DNA of 64,000 bases from Diaminobutyricibacter sp. McL0608 (GTDB lineage Bacteria > Actinomycetota > Actinomycetes > Actinomycetales > Microbacteriaceae), in assembly GCF_039613825.1 (NCBI RefSeq), contig NZ_CP154826.1, positions 1,116,001 through 1,180,000 of the forward strand, written 5' to 3'. A model generated the notes under the pieces. It was not told the origin of the DNA. It made no database searches and was given only the letters and a program-made list of their open reading frames with translations. Numbering within the stretch: position 1 is the stretch's first letter; each line of letters starts with the position of its first letter. Position numbers and translations under genes: made by a program. This document shows, one piece after another, positions 33,999 to 42,067 of this stretch.

Positions 33999-34917
33999 CG
34001 AGTCCCACATCCGTCACCGGCACGCGGCGGACGGCCGCGACCTCAGCTACCCGCCCCTGCCGGAGGCTCTCGTGGTCGGCGTGTACGACAATCACACGCA
34101 CCTGGAGATCGCGGACGGCGACGATCCTCTCGACTATCGGGAGCAACTCGACCGTGCCTCGAGCGTGGGCGTGCGTGGTGTCGTCCAGGTCGGCAACGAC
34201 GTGGAGACGTCGCGCTGGTCCGCCGACATGGCGGCCGTCGAACCGCGGATGCTCGCAGCCGTCGCGATCCACCCGAACGACGCGCCCGACTACGAGGCTC
34301 GCGGAGAGCTCGACGACGCCCTCCAGGTGATCGCGGAACTCGCGGGCCGGCCGCGGGTGCGCGCAGTGGGGGAGACGGGACTGGACTTCTTCCGCACCGA
34401 CGAGTCCGGGCGTGAGGCGCAGTTCCGTTCGTTCGAAGCGCACATCGAGATCGCCAAACAGAACGACCTCGCACTTCAGATCCACGATCGCGACGCTCAC
34501 GACGACGTCATCCGAACCCTGAAGCGCGTCGGCGCGCCGGAACGGACTGTCTTCCACTGTTTCTCCGGCGACGCGGACCTGGCCGAACTCTGCGCCGATA
34601 ACGGCTGGTACATGTCGTTCGCGGGCAATGTGACATTCAAGAACGCCGGGCAGTTGCGCGAAGCGCTGGAGGTGGCGCCACGGGCGCTCCTCCTGGTGGA
34701 GACGGATGCGCCGTTCCTCACCCCGACTCCGTACCGGGGGCGCCCGAACGCGCCCTACCTCATCCCGCACACCCTGCGGGCGATGGCCGACCATCTGCGT
34801 ACAGACGTCTCGATGCTGGCGGCCCAGATCTCATCCAACACCGAACTGGTCTACGGACGGTGGGACTCGGAGCCCGTGGCGTCGCCGCCCACCACCCCGA
34901 TCGGTTCGGTCGCATGA
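33991..34917 (+). CDS. tatD: TatD family hydrolase
   Basis: About 308 residues. YDNHTHLEIADG supplies the first metal-binding His pair, and GETGLDFFRTD the conserved Glu. LQIHDRDAHDD, FHCFSGDADLA and VETDAPFLTP give the remaining ligands. TatD proteins are metal-dependent nucleases (3'-5' exonuclease and AP or deacylation activities are reported). The start was taken at TTG overlapping the metG stop. An internal GTG near residue 28 would give a protein starting directly before the first His motif. Its stop overlaps rsmA by ATGA. Confidence 0.9.
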   Translation: MSDESHIRHRHAADGRDLSYPPLPEALVVGVYDNHTHLEIADGDDPLDYREQLDRASSVGVRGVVQVGNDVETSRWSADMAAVEPRMLAAVAIHPNDAPDYEARGELDDALQVIAELAGRPRVRAVGETGLDFFRTDESGREAQFRSFEAHIEIAKQNDLALQIHDRDAHDDVIRTLKRVGAPERTVFHCFSGDADLAELCADNGWYMSFAGNVTFKNAGQLREALEVAPRALLLVETDAPFLTPTPYRGRPNAPYLIPHTLRAMADHLRTDVSMLAAQISSNTELVYGRWDSEPVASPPTTPIGSVA

Positions 34918-35759
34918 ACGAGGTCCGGCTTCTGGGGCCGGCGGAGATCCGCGACCTGGCGGAGCTGCTGGACGTGACGCCGACCAAGAAGCTCGGCCAG
35001 AATTTCGTGATCGATGCGAACACGGTGCGCAGGATCGTGCGGGTCGCGGGCGTCGAGGCGGGCGACAGCGTCGTCGAGGTCGGGCCCGGCCTCGGATCCC
35101 TGACTCTCGGCCTGCTCGAGGCCGGGGCATCCGTCGTCGCCGTGGAGATCGACGGGCGGCTGGCGCGCCAGTTGCCCGCTACGGTCGCCACGCTCGCGCC
35201 GTCGGTCACCGACCGGCTGACCGTCGTTCACCGCGATGCTCTCGCCGTCACCGAGCTCGCCGGTGAGCCGACCAGGCTGGTGGCCAACCTGCCGTACAAC
35301 GTGTCGGTGCCGGTCCTGCTGCATTTTCTCGAGCACTTCCCGAGCATCCGCACGGGAGTCGTGATGGTCCAGGCCGAGGTCGGGCAGCGTGTCGCCGCCG
35401 AACCCGGTTCGAAGGTCTACGGCGCGCCGAGCGTGAAGGCCGCCTGGTACGGGCGATGGCGCACCGCGGGCAACGTCAGTCGCCAGGTCTTCTGGCCCGT
35501 TCCTAACGTGGACTCGATCCTCGTCGCGTTCGAGCGGCACGACAGCGAGCCTGGAGACGAAGACCTGCGCGCCCGAACCTTCGCCGTCGTCGACGCGGCA
35601 TTCCAGCAGCGGCGCAAGATGCTGCGCCAGGCGCTCTCGACGCTGTTCGGAGACTCGGCGACCGCATCCGCGATCCTCGAGAAGGCGGGCGTCGAGCCGA
35701 CCGAGCGCGGCGAGCAGCTGACCGTCGAGGACTTCATCGCGATCGCGCGCGCGGCCTGA
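34914..35759 (+). CDS. rsmA: 16S rRNA dimethyladenosine transferase (A1518/A1519)
   Basis: A 281-residue KsgA-type enzyme. KKLGQNFVIDANTVRRIV is the family signature, VVEVGPGLGSLTLGLLE the SAM-binding motif and LVANLPYNVSVPVL the catalytic NLPY loop. It dimethylates two adjacent adenines near the 3' end of 16S rRNA during late 30S assembly. Loss gives kasugamycin resistance in other bacteria. It is translationally coupled to tatD and followed by ispE, a common actinobacterial order. Confidence 0.97.
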   Translation: MNEVRLLGPAEIRDLAELLDVTPTKKLGQNFVIDANTVRRIVRVAGVEAGDSVVEVGPGLGSLTLGLLEAGASVVAVEIDGRLARQLPATVATLAPSVTDRLTVVHRDALAVTELAGEPTRLVANLPYNVSVPVLLHFLEHFPSIRTGVVMVQAEVGQRVAAEPGSKVYGAPSVKAAWYGRWRTAGNVSRQVFWPVPNVDSILVAFERHDSEPGDEDLRARTFAVVDAAFQQRRKMLRQALSTLFGDSATASAILEKAGVEPTERGEQLTVEDFIAIARAA

Positions 35760-35774
35760 CCGCGGCGAGGGCTG

Positions 35775-35789
35775 TAGGTTGGATGCATG
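35775..35789 (+). promoter_or_regulatory. -10 box of a probable leaderless ispE transcript
   Basis: TAGGTT lies 6 nt before the ATG, in the 27-bp gap after rsmA. ispE therefore probably has its own promoter besides any read-through. Confidence 0.5.
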
Positions 35790-36722
35790 ACCTCCGAGGC
35801 CTCGCTCCACATGGTGCACGCCAGGGCACCGGGCAAGATCAACGTGTTTCTCCGGGTCGGGGCGGTCATGGCCGATGGGTACCACGACGTGGCGACGGCA
35901 TATCAGGCGGTGTCCCTCTATGAAGACGTGCGCGCCTATCCGGCTGACGATTTCTCGGTCGCCTTCGGCGGCCCGATCGACTGTTCCGGGCTGCCGACCG
36001 ACGGCAACAACCTGGCCATCAAGGCGGCGCGGATGCTCGCGCGCAAGACCGACTACCGCGGTGGCGTGCACCTCGAGATCGAGAAGCACGTTCCGATCGC
36101 CGGCGGAATGGGCGGCGGTTCGGCCGACGCGGCGGCGACCCTTCTCGCCTGCGATGCCCTCTGGGGCACCGACTGCACCAAAGACGAGTTGCTCGCGCTC
36201 GCGTCCCGTCTGGGCGCCGATGTCCCGTTCGCCCTCATCGGGGGAACCGCGATCGGCACCGGCCGCGGCGATCGCCTCAGTCCCGCCCTCGCCAAGGGAC
36301 AGTTCCACTGGGTGCTCGTGCTTCCCGAAGAGGGGATGAGCACGCCCACGGTGTACAGCGAACTCGACCGCCATCGGGAGCGTCACTCCCAGGACATCTT
36401 CCCGGCGCAGAAGCAGCCGACCGTCGACGCGAACGTGTTGCAGGCCCTGCGGGCGGGAGACCCACGCATGCTCGCCGAGTCGCTGGTCAACGACCTTCAG
36501 GCGCCCGCGATCCATCTTGCGCCGCACATCGGCGAGATCATCGAGCTCGGCGAGATGAACGGTGCGCTCGCCGGAATCGTCTCGGGTTCGGGCCCGACGG
36601 TCGCGTTCCTCACCGCGGACCTCGACAGTGCGCTCGACCTGCAGATCGCGCTCAGCGCATCCCGCCACACCGCCGTGCGCGCGACGGCGCCGGTGCACGG
36701 TGCCCGCCTCCTCTCGGATTAG
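35787..36722 (+). CDS. ispE: 4-diphosphocytidyl-2-C-methyl-D-erythritol kinase
   Basis: A 311-residue GHMP kinase. [14 protein letters not shown] is the substrate-binding N-terminal signature. [19 protein letters not shown] is the glycine-rich phosphate loop. The third GHMP motif appears as [13 protein letters not shown]. IspE phosphorylates CDP-methylerythritol in the non-mevalonate isoprenoid pathway, so this organism makes isoprenoids through MEP. It follows rsmA and may be read both from it and from its own leaderless promoter. Confidence 0.96.
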   Translation: MTSEASLHMVHARAPGKINVFLRVGAVMADGYHDVATAYQAVSLYEDVRAYPADDFSVAFGGPIDCSGLPTDGNNLAIKAARMLARKTDYRGGVHLEIEKHVPIAGGMGGGSADAAATLLACDALWGTDCTKDELLALASRLGADVPFALIGGTAIGTGRGDRLSPALAKGQFHWVLVLPEEGMSTPTVYSELDRHRERHSQDIFPAQKQPTVDANVLQALRAGDPRMLAESLVNDLQAPAIHLAPHIGEIIELGEMNGALAGIVSGSGPTVAFLTADLDSALDLQIALSASRHTAVRATAPVHGARLLSD

Positions 36723-36746
36723 CCACCGCGCAGCCGGCGCCTCTCG

Positions 36747-37193
36747 TCACGGCACGAGGTCGATCGCGGCACGGAATCCGGTGCTCGGGTCCATGTAGAA
36801 CGGTGTCGAGCCGTGGTCGTGCGCGATCAGCCAGTTGCCGTCGACGCGGCGCAGGCCGAGGGTCGAACGGAACCAGAGGGTGAACGGGGTGTCGCTGCCC
36901 TTCGGTGTCGCCGTGAGCCGGTTGATGCTGCGCGCGAACGCGATGTCGCCGTCGGCCTCGATCACCGCCTCCGTGATCTCGAACTCGATGGGGCCGTCGA
37001 ATGTCGCCAGCCAGGCCCGCAGCGCTTCGACGTCGCGGCCCTCGGATGCGAGGGGCGGCGCGAGCGAAAAGCTGACGAGGTCGTCGGTGAACAGTTCTCC
37101 GAGCGCGTCCGCATCCCGCGCTCGCATGGCACGTTCGCGTTCGGCGAGGACCGCCCGGATCTCCGTGTCGGCCGTCGTTGTCGTGGCAGTCAT
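36747..37193 (-). CDS. SnoaL-like (NTF2 fold) protein
   Basis: A 148-residue polyketide-cyclase-like NTF2-fold protein. RDADALGELFTDDLVSFS and FTLWFRSTLGLRRVDGNWLI are typical of the SnoaL_3/DUF4440 group, which often lacks catalytic residues and binds small molecules. GAAGGAG lies 6 nt before the ATG. It is divergent from the YCII-ECF42 operon across a near-palindromic promoter, and SnoaL-like proteins are frequent neighbours of such sigma factors, so it may be a member of the same regulon. Confidence 0.87.
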   Translation of the reverse strand: MTATTTTADTEIRAVLAERERAMRARDADALGELFTDDLVSFSLAPPLASEGRDVEALRAWLATFDGPIEFEITEAVIEADGDIAFARSINRLTATPKGSDTPFTLWFRSTLGLRRVDGNWLIAHDHGSTPFYMDPSTGFRAAIDLVP

Positions 37194-37236
37194 GATCTTC
37201 TCCTTCGTTCGTCATCGATCTGGACTTCCACACGAG

Positions 37237-37266
37237 ACGTCGAAACAGACAGCCCCGTCTCGACGT
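37237..37266. promoter_or_regulatory. near-palindromic divergent promoter, candidate ECF42 target
   Basis: ACGTCGA (37237-37243) and TCGACGT (37260-37266) form inverted arms. Read rightwards this gives CGTCGA, 17 bp, CGAC. Read leftwards the same pattern appears: CGTCGA, 17 bp, CGAC. I recall the ECF42 consensus as TGTCGA at -35 and CGA[T/C] at -10. Transcription starts predicted from each -10 would leave 30-40 nt leaders that carry the ribosome sites of the YCII gene (right) and the SnoaL gene (left). Confidence 0.55.
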
Positions 37267-37303
37267 ATCGGGTGAGAAGATTCACCCAAGGATGGAGAAA
37301 CCG

Positions 37304-37675
37304 ATGAAATATCTCATTCTCATCAACGGCAACCCGCAGTCCCGCATGGTGTGGGAGAGCTTCACGGACGAGCAGCGCGCCCAAGGATACGAGCTGTATG
37401 CCCAGCTCCACGAACGGCTCCGGGCCTCAGGCGAGCTCGTCGCGGCCGAAGCGCTCACCGATCCGTCGCTCGCCGTGCGCATTCCGGCTCGTGACACCGG
37501 CCTGATCGCGACCGATGGCCCGTTCGCCGAAGTGAAGGAGCAACTGAACGGCTTCTATCTCGTCGACTGCGAAAGCCTCGACCGTGCCGTCGAGATCGCC
37601 GAAGGCTTCCCGGAGGCGCGGTACGGGCTCGTCGAGGTGCGTCCCGTGCTCACGCTGGGCGGGTCCGACGTGTGA
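37304..37675 (+). CDS. YCII-related (DGPF) protein
   Basis: A 123-residue YCII-domain protein. KYLILINGNPQSRMVWESFT opens the domain and TDGPFAEVKEQLNGFYLVDC contains the DGPF motif that names the group. These proteins occur next to ECF42 sigma factors and are their main known targets; their own function is unclear, perhaps small-molecule binding or degradation. GGAG lies 6 nt before the chosen ATG. The earlier in-frame ATG at 37292 would place the ribosome site inside the gene. It overlaps the sigma gene by GTGA. Confidence 0.92.
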   Translation: MKYLILINGNPQSRMVWESFTDEQRAQGYELYAQLHERLRASGELVAAEALTDPSLAVRIPARDTGLIATDGPFAEVKEQLNGFYLVDCESLDRAVEIAEGFPEARYGLVEVRPVLTLGGSDV

Positions 37676-38898
37676 GCACGCCGACCGCCGTCGAGGTCCT
37701 GCTGCGCGAACTCGCGCCGCAGGCTGTGGCTGCGCTCACGCGGCGGTATGGCGACTTCGACCTCTGCGAGGACGCCGTGCAGGAGGCCTTGCTGAGCGCC
37801 TCGCAGACGTGGCCGAAGGAAGGGATCCCGGACAGTCCGCGAGGCTGGCTGATCACCGTCGCCTCGCGCCGTCGCATCGAACTGTGGCGAGCGGACTCGG
37901 CGCGCCGACGTCGCGAGGAGACGGTCGCGGTGCTCGAGGAAGCCGGGACCCCGATGGCCGCCTCCACCGACGACAGCCTCGCGCTGGTGATGCTCTGCTG
38001 CCACCCGGCACTCACGCCGTCCTCGCAGGTCGCGCTCACGCTTCGGGCGGTCGGTGGTCTGACGACCGCGGAGATCGCTCGATCGTTCCTCGTCCCCGAG
38101 GCGACGATCGCGCAACGGATCAGCCGGGCCAAGCAGCGCATCCGGGATGCGGGTGCGACGTTCACGATGCCGGATGATGCGCAGCGCTCGTCGCGGCTGG
38201 CGAGCGTGCTGCGGGTCCTGTACCTGATCTTCACCGAAGGCCACACCGCGAGCTCCGGTCCTGATGCGACGCGGGTGGAGCTCGCCGCCGAGGCGATCAG
38301 ACTCACGCGGATGCTGCGTGAGCTGGTGCCGGATGAGGGTGAGGTCAGCGGGTTGCTGGCACTCATGCTGCTCACCGATGCCCGGCGTCCGGCACGCACC
38401 GGCCACGACGGCGCGCTGATACCGCTCGCAGCCCAGGACCGGTCGCTGTGGGATTCCGCAGCGATCTCCGAGGGCGTCGCGCTCATCACCGAAACACTGG
38501 CCCATGCTCTGCTCGGGCCCTACCAGGTGCAGGCCGCGATCGCGGCCGTCCACGACGAAGCCACGACCGCGTCCGCGACCGACTGGGACGAGATCCTCGG
38601 GCTCTACGACCTACTCGAACTTCTCGAGCCCGGGCCGATGGTCACGCTGAACCGGATCGTCGCGCTCGCACAGGTCGACGGTCCGGTCGTCGCGCTCGCC
38701 CAGCTGGAGTCGGTTGCGGACGGCGCCGGCCTCGCCGGCCACTACAGGGTGGATGTGGTCCGCGCGCACCTGCTGGAGCAGGCGGGGGACCGGGATGCTG
38801 CCCGCGAGGCCTTCCGCACGGCGGCACGGCGAACGCTCAGCACGCTGGAGCAGCGGTATCTCGAACAGCAGGCGTTGCGGCTCACCGAAAGCCGGTGA
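37672..38898 (+). CDS. ECF sigma factor, ECF42 type, with C-terminal extension
   Basis: A 408-residue sigma factor. Region 2 is DLCEDAVQEALLSASQTWPK with RGWLITVASRRRIELWR. Region 4 includes VGGLTTAEIARSFLVPEAT and IAQRISRAKQRIRDAG. The remaining 200 residues form the helical extension (LRVLYLIFTEGH ... SGLLALMLLTDAR) characteristic of this group, which replaces an anti-sigma factor. In Streptomyces the extension is needed for activity and the adjacent DGPF gene is the target. GTG start overlaps the YCII stop. The trigger is unknown. Confidence 0.94.
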   Translation: MSTPTAVEVLLRELAPQAVAALTRRYGDFDLCEDAVQEALLSASQTWPKEGIPDSPRGWLITVASRRRIELWRADSARRRREETVAVLEEAGTPMAASTDDSLALVMLCCHPALTPSSQVALTLRAVGGLTTAEIARSFLVPEATIAQRISRAKQRIRDAGATFTMPDDAQRSSRLASVLRVLYLIFTEGHTASSGPDATRVELAAEAIRLTRMLRELVPDEGEVSGLLALMLLTDARRPARTGHDGALIPLAAQDRSLWDSAAISEGVALITETLAHALLGPYQVQAAIAAVHDEATTASATDWDEILGLYDLLELLEPGPMVTLNRIVALAQVDGPVVALAQLESVADGAGLAGHYRVDVVRAHLLEQAGDRDAAREAFRTAARRTLSTLEQRYLEQQALRLTESR

Positions 38899-39073
38899 GT
38901 CCGCGTGGCGGAGTTCGGAGGTCCCCAGGGATGCCGACCGTCAGGGCAGAGCGCATGTCGGGTGTTGAGACGATTCGTTCACGAAACGTGTCCACGCGAT
39001 GTGCCGGGGCGGTCGGGCATCCCGGGGTGGTTTCACGCTAGCGAGGCCGCGGCCGACGCACCAAGCCCGGAGC

Positions 39074-39096
39074 GGAAAACCGTCAACTCTTGACGG
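39074..39096 (-). terminator. Rho-independent terminator overlapping the STAND regulator stop codon
   Basis: On the minus strand CCGTCAA-GAG-TTGACGG forms a 7-bp stem with a 3-nt loop followed by TTTT. The stop codon TGA lies inside the right arm, so termination occurs immediately at the end of the coding sequence. Confidence 0.7.
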
Positions 39097-41929
39097 GGTC
39101 GCCGCCGCGACCGGGTCTGCGGGCACCGCGAGCCGGCCGGTCACGTGGTGACCGGGTGAGACTGCGGAGCTCACGCCGTGAGGAGAGCCGGAGCTTGGCG
39201 AGGATGTTCCTCACGTGGAAGTTCACGGTCGTCACGGAGACGTACAGGTGTTCGGCGATCTCCTTGTTCGTCATCCCGGACGCCACGGCGTGCGCGACCT
39301 GGCGCTCACGGGTGGTGAGGTCCGCGAACGGATCGTTCCGCGTAGCACCGAGGTCGGCGCCGGCGCCGGACCGGGTCAGTTCCTCGAGCGCCCCGGTACA
39401 GCGGGCGAGATAGTCCGTGGCGCCCAGGCGCCGGAACACCCGAGCAGCGCGCTCGAGCATCCCCACCGCCTCCGGCTGTCGTCCGGCGGCTGCGAGAAGT
39501 CGCCCGGCGTCCAGCATGGTCACGGCGTGAGGGAAAGGGAAGCGGGCGGCAACGGGCGATTCGGCGGCGTGCAGGTAGGCCGTGATCGCCGCATCCACTT
39601 CGCCCTCCGCTTCCAGTACGCGCCCCTCCAGCCAGTCCAGCGAGCCGTAGTACGGCCGCCAGAGGCGTGACGGATCACTGCACGCGATCAGTTCGGACCG
39701 GGCTTCGTCCGCGCGGCCGAGCGCAGCGAGCGCATCGATCCGGTAGGTCAGCCAACCGAGGGTCGACGCCGCGGCGGATTCCTGCGCCGCCGACTCCGTC
39801 GCGGCGAGCTGCGCGGAACGGTCGCCGGTGGCGCGAGCGAGCTCCGCACGGGCGATGATGGGGAGATCGCTGTCGTAGGAGCCGCCGATGCCCGGTCGGG
39901 CTTCGCCCGCGGAGGTCAGCCGCTCCTCGACCGAGCCGACCTCTCCGCGCCCCGCCCGCACGAGCGTGGACACGGTCAGTGCGATCGGCCACGCCGAGAG
40001 GTCGGTCTCGTCGAGCGCGAGCGCGACCGCCGTGTCGGCGATGGTGACAGATTCGTCCCACTCGCCGAGAAGGTAGAGCGCGTGGGCGTAGATCGAACGC
40101 CCGTGACCGGCGGTCCAGCTGGACGGGAAGAGCCGGATGAGTTCGTTCGCGAGCTCGAGGTCGTCGTGCGCCCGATCGATGTCCCCGATGCGGATGAACA
40201 CGCTGGCGCGCGAGACGAGAGCATCCACGACGGCCGGCGACCCCGTCGAGTCGAGAAGCGAGTCCAGCTCGGCGACGGTCGCTGTCAGCAGTTCGGTCCG
40301 GCGCATGTGCCCGGCCGCGGTCAGCAGCCAGCCGAGAAGTCTCAGGAGCTCGTCGCGGGGTTGGACGAGCCAGCTCAGGGCCGGGTCGTCGACTTCGTCC
40401 GGCCGGGTCGGCGCCGCGGCGAGGTAATCTCGTGCGATGTCGAACTGGGCGAGCACCGAACCGAAATCACGGGTCGCCATCTGCACCATCGGCAGGATGC
40501 ACGCGACATGTGCGCGGAGCATGCGTTCCTCGGCGGTCGTGGCCGGAGCCGATTGCCGTGCCAGGCCGAGTGCCAGCGCCCCGGCGATGTTGCCGGTCAG
40601 AGTGCGGAGTTCGACCAGGATCGTGTCGCGTGCCGGACTCGCCGGAAGCGCTTCGATCGACGGCACGAGGTCGAAGATGCGCTCGTGCAGCCGGGTGCGA
40701 AGTGCGAGCATCCCGATCTCGATCAGCGCCCGTTCATGCTCGGGGCCGGCCGCAGACAGATGCACGGCGGATCGGGCGTAGCTCATGGCCTGACCGGAGC
40801 GGCCCAGGTCGGCGGCTTCGCGACTGGCGGCCAACAGTTCCGTCACAAGCGTCGGGTCGGCGTGGTCGGCCGCTTCGACCCGGTGGCGGAGCGCCCGGTG
40901 GCCGGTGAGGACGTCAGCGGCGATGCGATGGACCTCCACCCGCCGGGCGACGGGAAGGTCGGCCGTGAGCGTGTCGGCGAGGATGGCATGCGCGGGTTCC
41001 AGCCAGACGACACCGTCGCGGATCCCCGAGGAGACCAGTCCCCTCCCGATCGCAGCGTCGGCGTCGACAGCGGTCCCGAGGCGGTGGGCGATCGTGCCGA
41101 AGAGGGGCACCGGAACAGGATCGCGCAGCACGGCGACGATCTCGGCCGCCGCTCGCGCAGACGGGTCCGCTCCCTCGAGGGCGGCCGTGACCGCTCCCGA
41201 CAACGGCAGCGCGGAATCGGCGGGGATCTCCCATCCTGCCGGGTGCAGTGCTTCGGCGAAGGTTTTCCTCAGCCTGCCGAGAAGGACGCTCAGCAGGAGG
41301 GGCGAGCCCTGGGTCGCCTCGGTGAGCCGGGTCGCGGTGCGTCGTGAGACCGCATGCCCGAGGACGTGACGGGCGAGCTCCTGCGTGTTGTCGATGGTGA
41401 GCGGCCCGAGATCGACCCGGGATGCGTTCGGCATCGCACTCGCGAGCCCGTCGAAGAGGGGCGGGACACCGGCGGAATCCGGCCGGGCCGCGACGATGAA
41501 GAGGAACGGCTGGTCGACCAGTCGCCGAACGGCGAAACGCAGCGCCCGCGCGGACGCCTCATCGACCCACTGCGCATCGTCGACGATGATGCACACGGGG
41601 GTACCGAGCCCGTCCACGGCGTCGAGGAGAAGGCGGCCGACCGTGATGGCGCTGTCGGTCGGCTCCGGATTCTGCACCCGCGACGGAGAGCGCGCGTTCA
41701 GTGCGCGTACCAGCGTCTCGACGGTCGCGTAGCCGAGGTCGGATTCGAACGAATCCGCGTTGACCCGGATGACCGCCCAGCCGTCGAGTCGCCTGGCGAC
41801 GTCGGAGAGGAGCGTGGTCTTTCCCAGGCCGGGATCTCCGGTCACCAGTACGACTCCGCCCTCGAGGAGAGCGCGATCGGCGACGCCGAGGATGGAGCCC
41901 CGCTGCAGGTCACGACCGACGATCACCAT
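39083..41929 (-). CDS. LuxR-family STAND ATPase transcriptional regulator (second copy type)
   Basis: A roughly 948-residue LAL-like regulator. Walker A is TGDPGLGKTTLL (residues 30-41), and the Walker B-like strand is VCIIVDDAQWVDEAS. A long TPR-like region follows, and the C-terminal LuxR HTH has LTTRERQVAHAVASGMTNKE and TVNFHVRNILAKL. A basic tail of about 25 residues ends the protein. The start has GGGGAG 5 nt upstream and no -10 at short distance, so this gene appears to be leadered. The upstream in-frame extension crosses the divergent ABC-F gene and is not real. Target genes are unknown. A terminator sits on its stop codon. Confidence 0.92.
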   Translation of the reverse strand: MVIVGRDLQRGSILGVADRALLEGGVVLVTGDPGLGKTTLLSDVARRLDGWAVIRVNADSFESDLGYATVETLVRALNARSPSRVQNPEPTDSAITVGRLLLDAVDGLGTPVCIIVDDAQWVDEASARALRFAVRRLVDQPFLFIVAARPDSAGVPPLFDGLASAMPNASRVDLGPLTIDNTQELARHVLGHAVSRRTATRLTEATQGSPLLLSVLLGRLRKTFAEALHPAGWEIPADSALPLSGAVTAALEGADPSARAAAEIVAVLRDPVPVPLFGTIAHRLGTAVDADAAIGRGLVSSGIRDGVVWLEPAHAILADTLTADLPVARRVEVHRIAADVLTGHRALRHRVEAADHADPTLVTELLAASREAADLGRSGQAMSYARSAVHLSAAGPEHERALIEIGMLALRTRLHERIFDLVPSIEALPASPARDTILVELRTLTGNIAGALALGLARQSAPATTAEERMLRAHVACILPMVQMATRDFGSVLAQFDIARDYLAAAPTRPDEVDDPALSWLVQPRDELLRLLGWLLTAAGHMRRTELLTATVAELDSLLDSTGSPAVVDALVSRASVFIRIGDIDRAHDDLELANELIRLFPSSWTAGHGRSIYAHALYLLGEWDESVTIADTAVALALDETDLSAWPIALTVSTLVRAGRGEVGSVEERLTSAGEARPGIGGSYDSDLPIIARAELARATGDRSAQLAATESAAQESAAASTLGWLTYRIDALAALGRADEARSELIACSDPSRLWRPYYGSLDWLEGRVLEAEGEVDAAITAYLHAAESPVAARFPFPHAVTMLDAGRLLAAAGRQPEAVGMLERAARVFRRLGATDYLARCTGALEELTRSGAGADLGATRNDPFADLTTRERQVAHAVASGMTNKEIAEHLYVSVTTVNFHVRNILAKLRLSSRRELRSLTRSPRDRPARGARRPGRGGDPVKS

Positions 41930-42049
41930 GTCATCTCCCCACACGACGGCAGCGCGTCCAGGTCGGGTCTGGCGCGCCGGTCCTTTCGAGTCTTTCACGG
42001 GCGCAAGGTTGCGCGGCAGCACCCATTCGGGTGCAGCGGACGGCGCGAC

Positions 42050-42067
42050 TAAACTGGGCGTTACATG
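42050..42067 (+). promoter_or_regulatory. -10 box before the ABC-F gene
   Basis: TAAACT ends 9 nt before the ATG at 42065 and no ribosome site is visible, suggesting a leader of 0-3 nt. The 135-bp gap is shared with the divergent STAND regulator. Confidence 0.5.
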
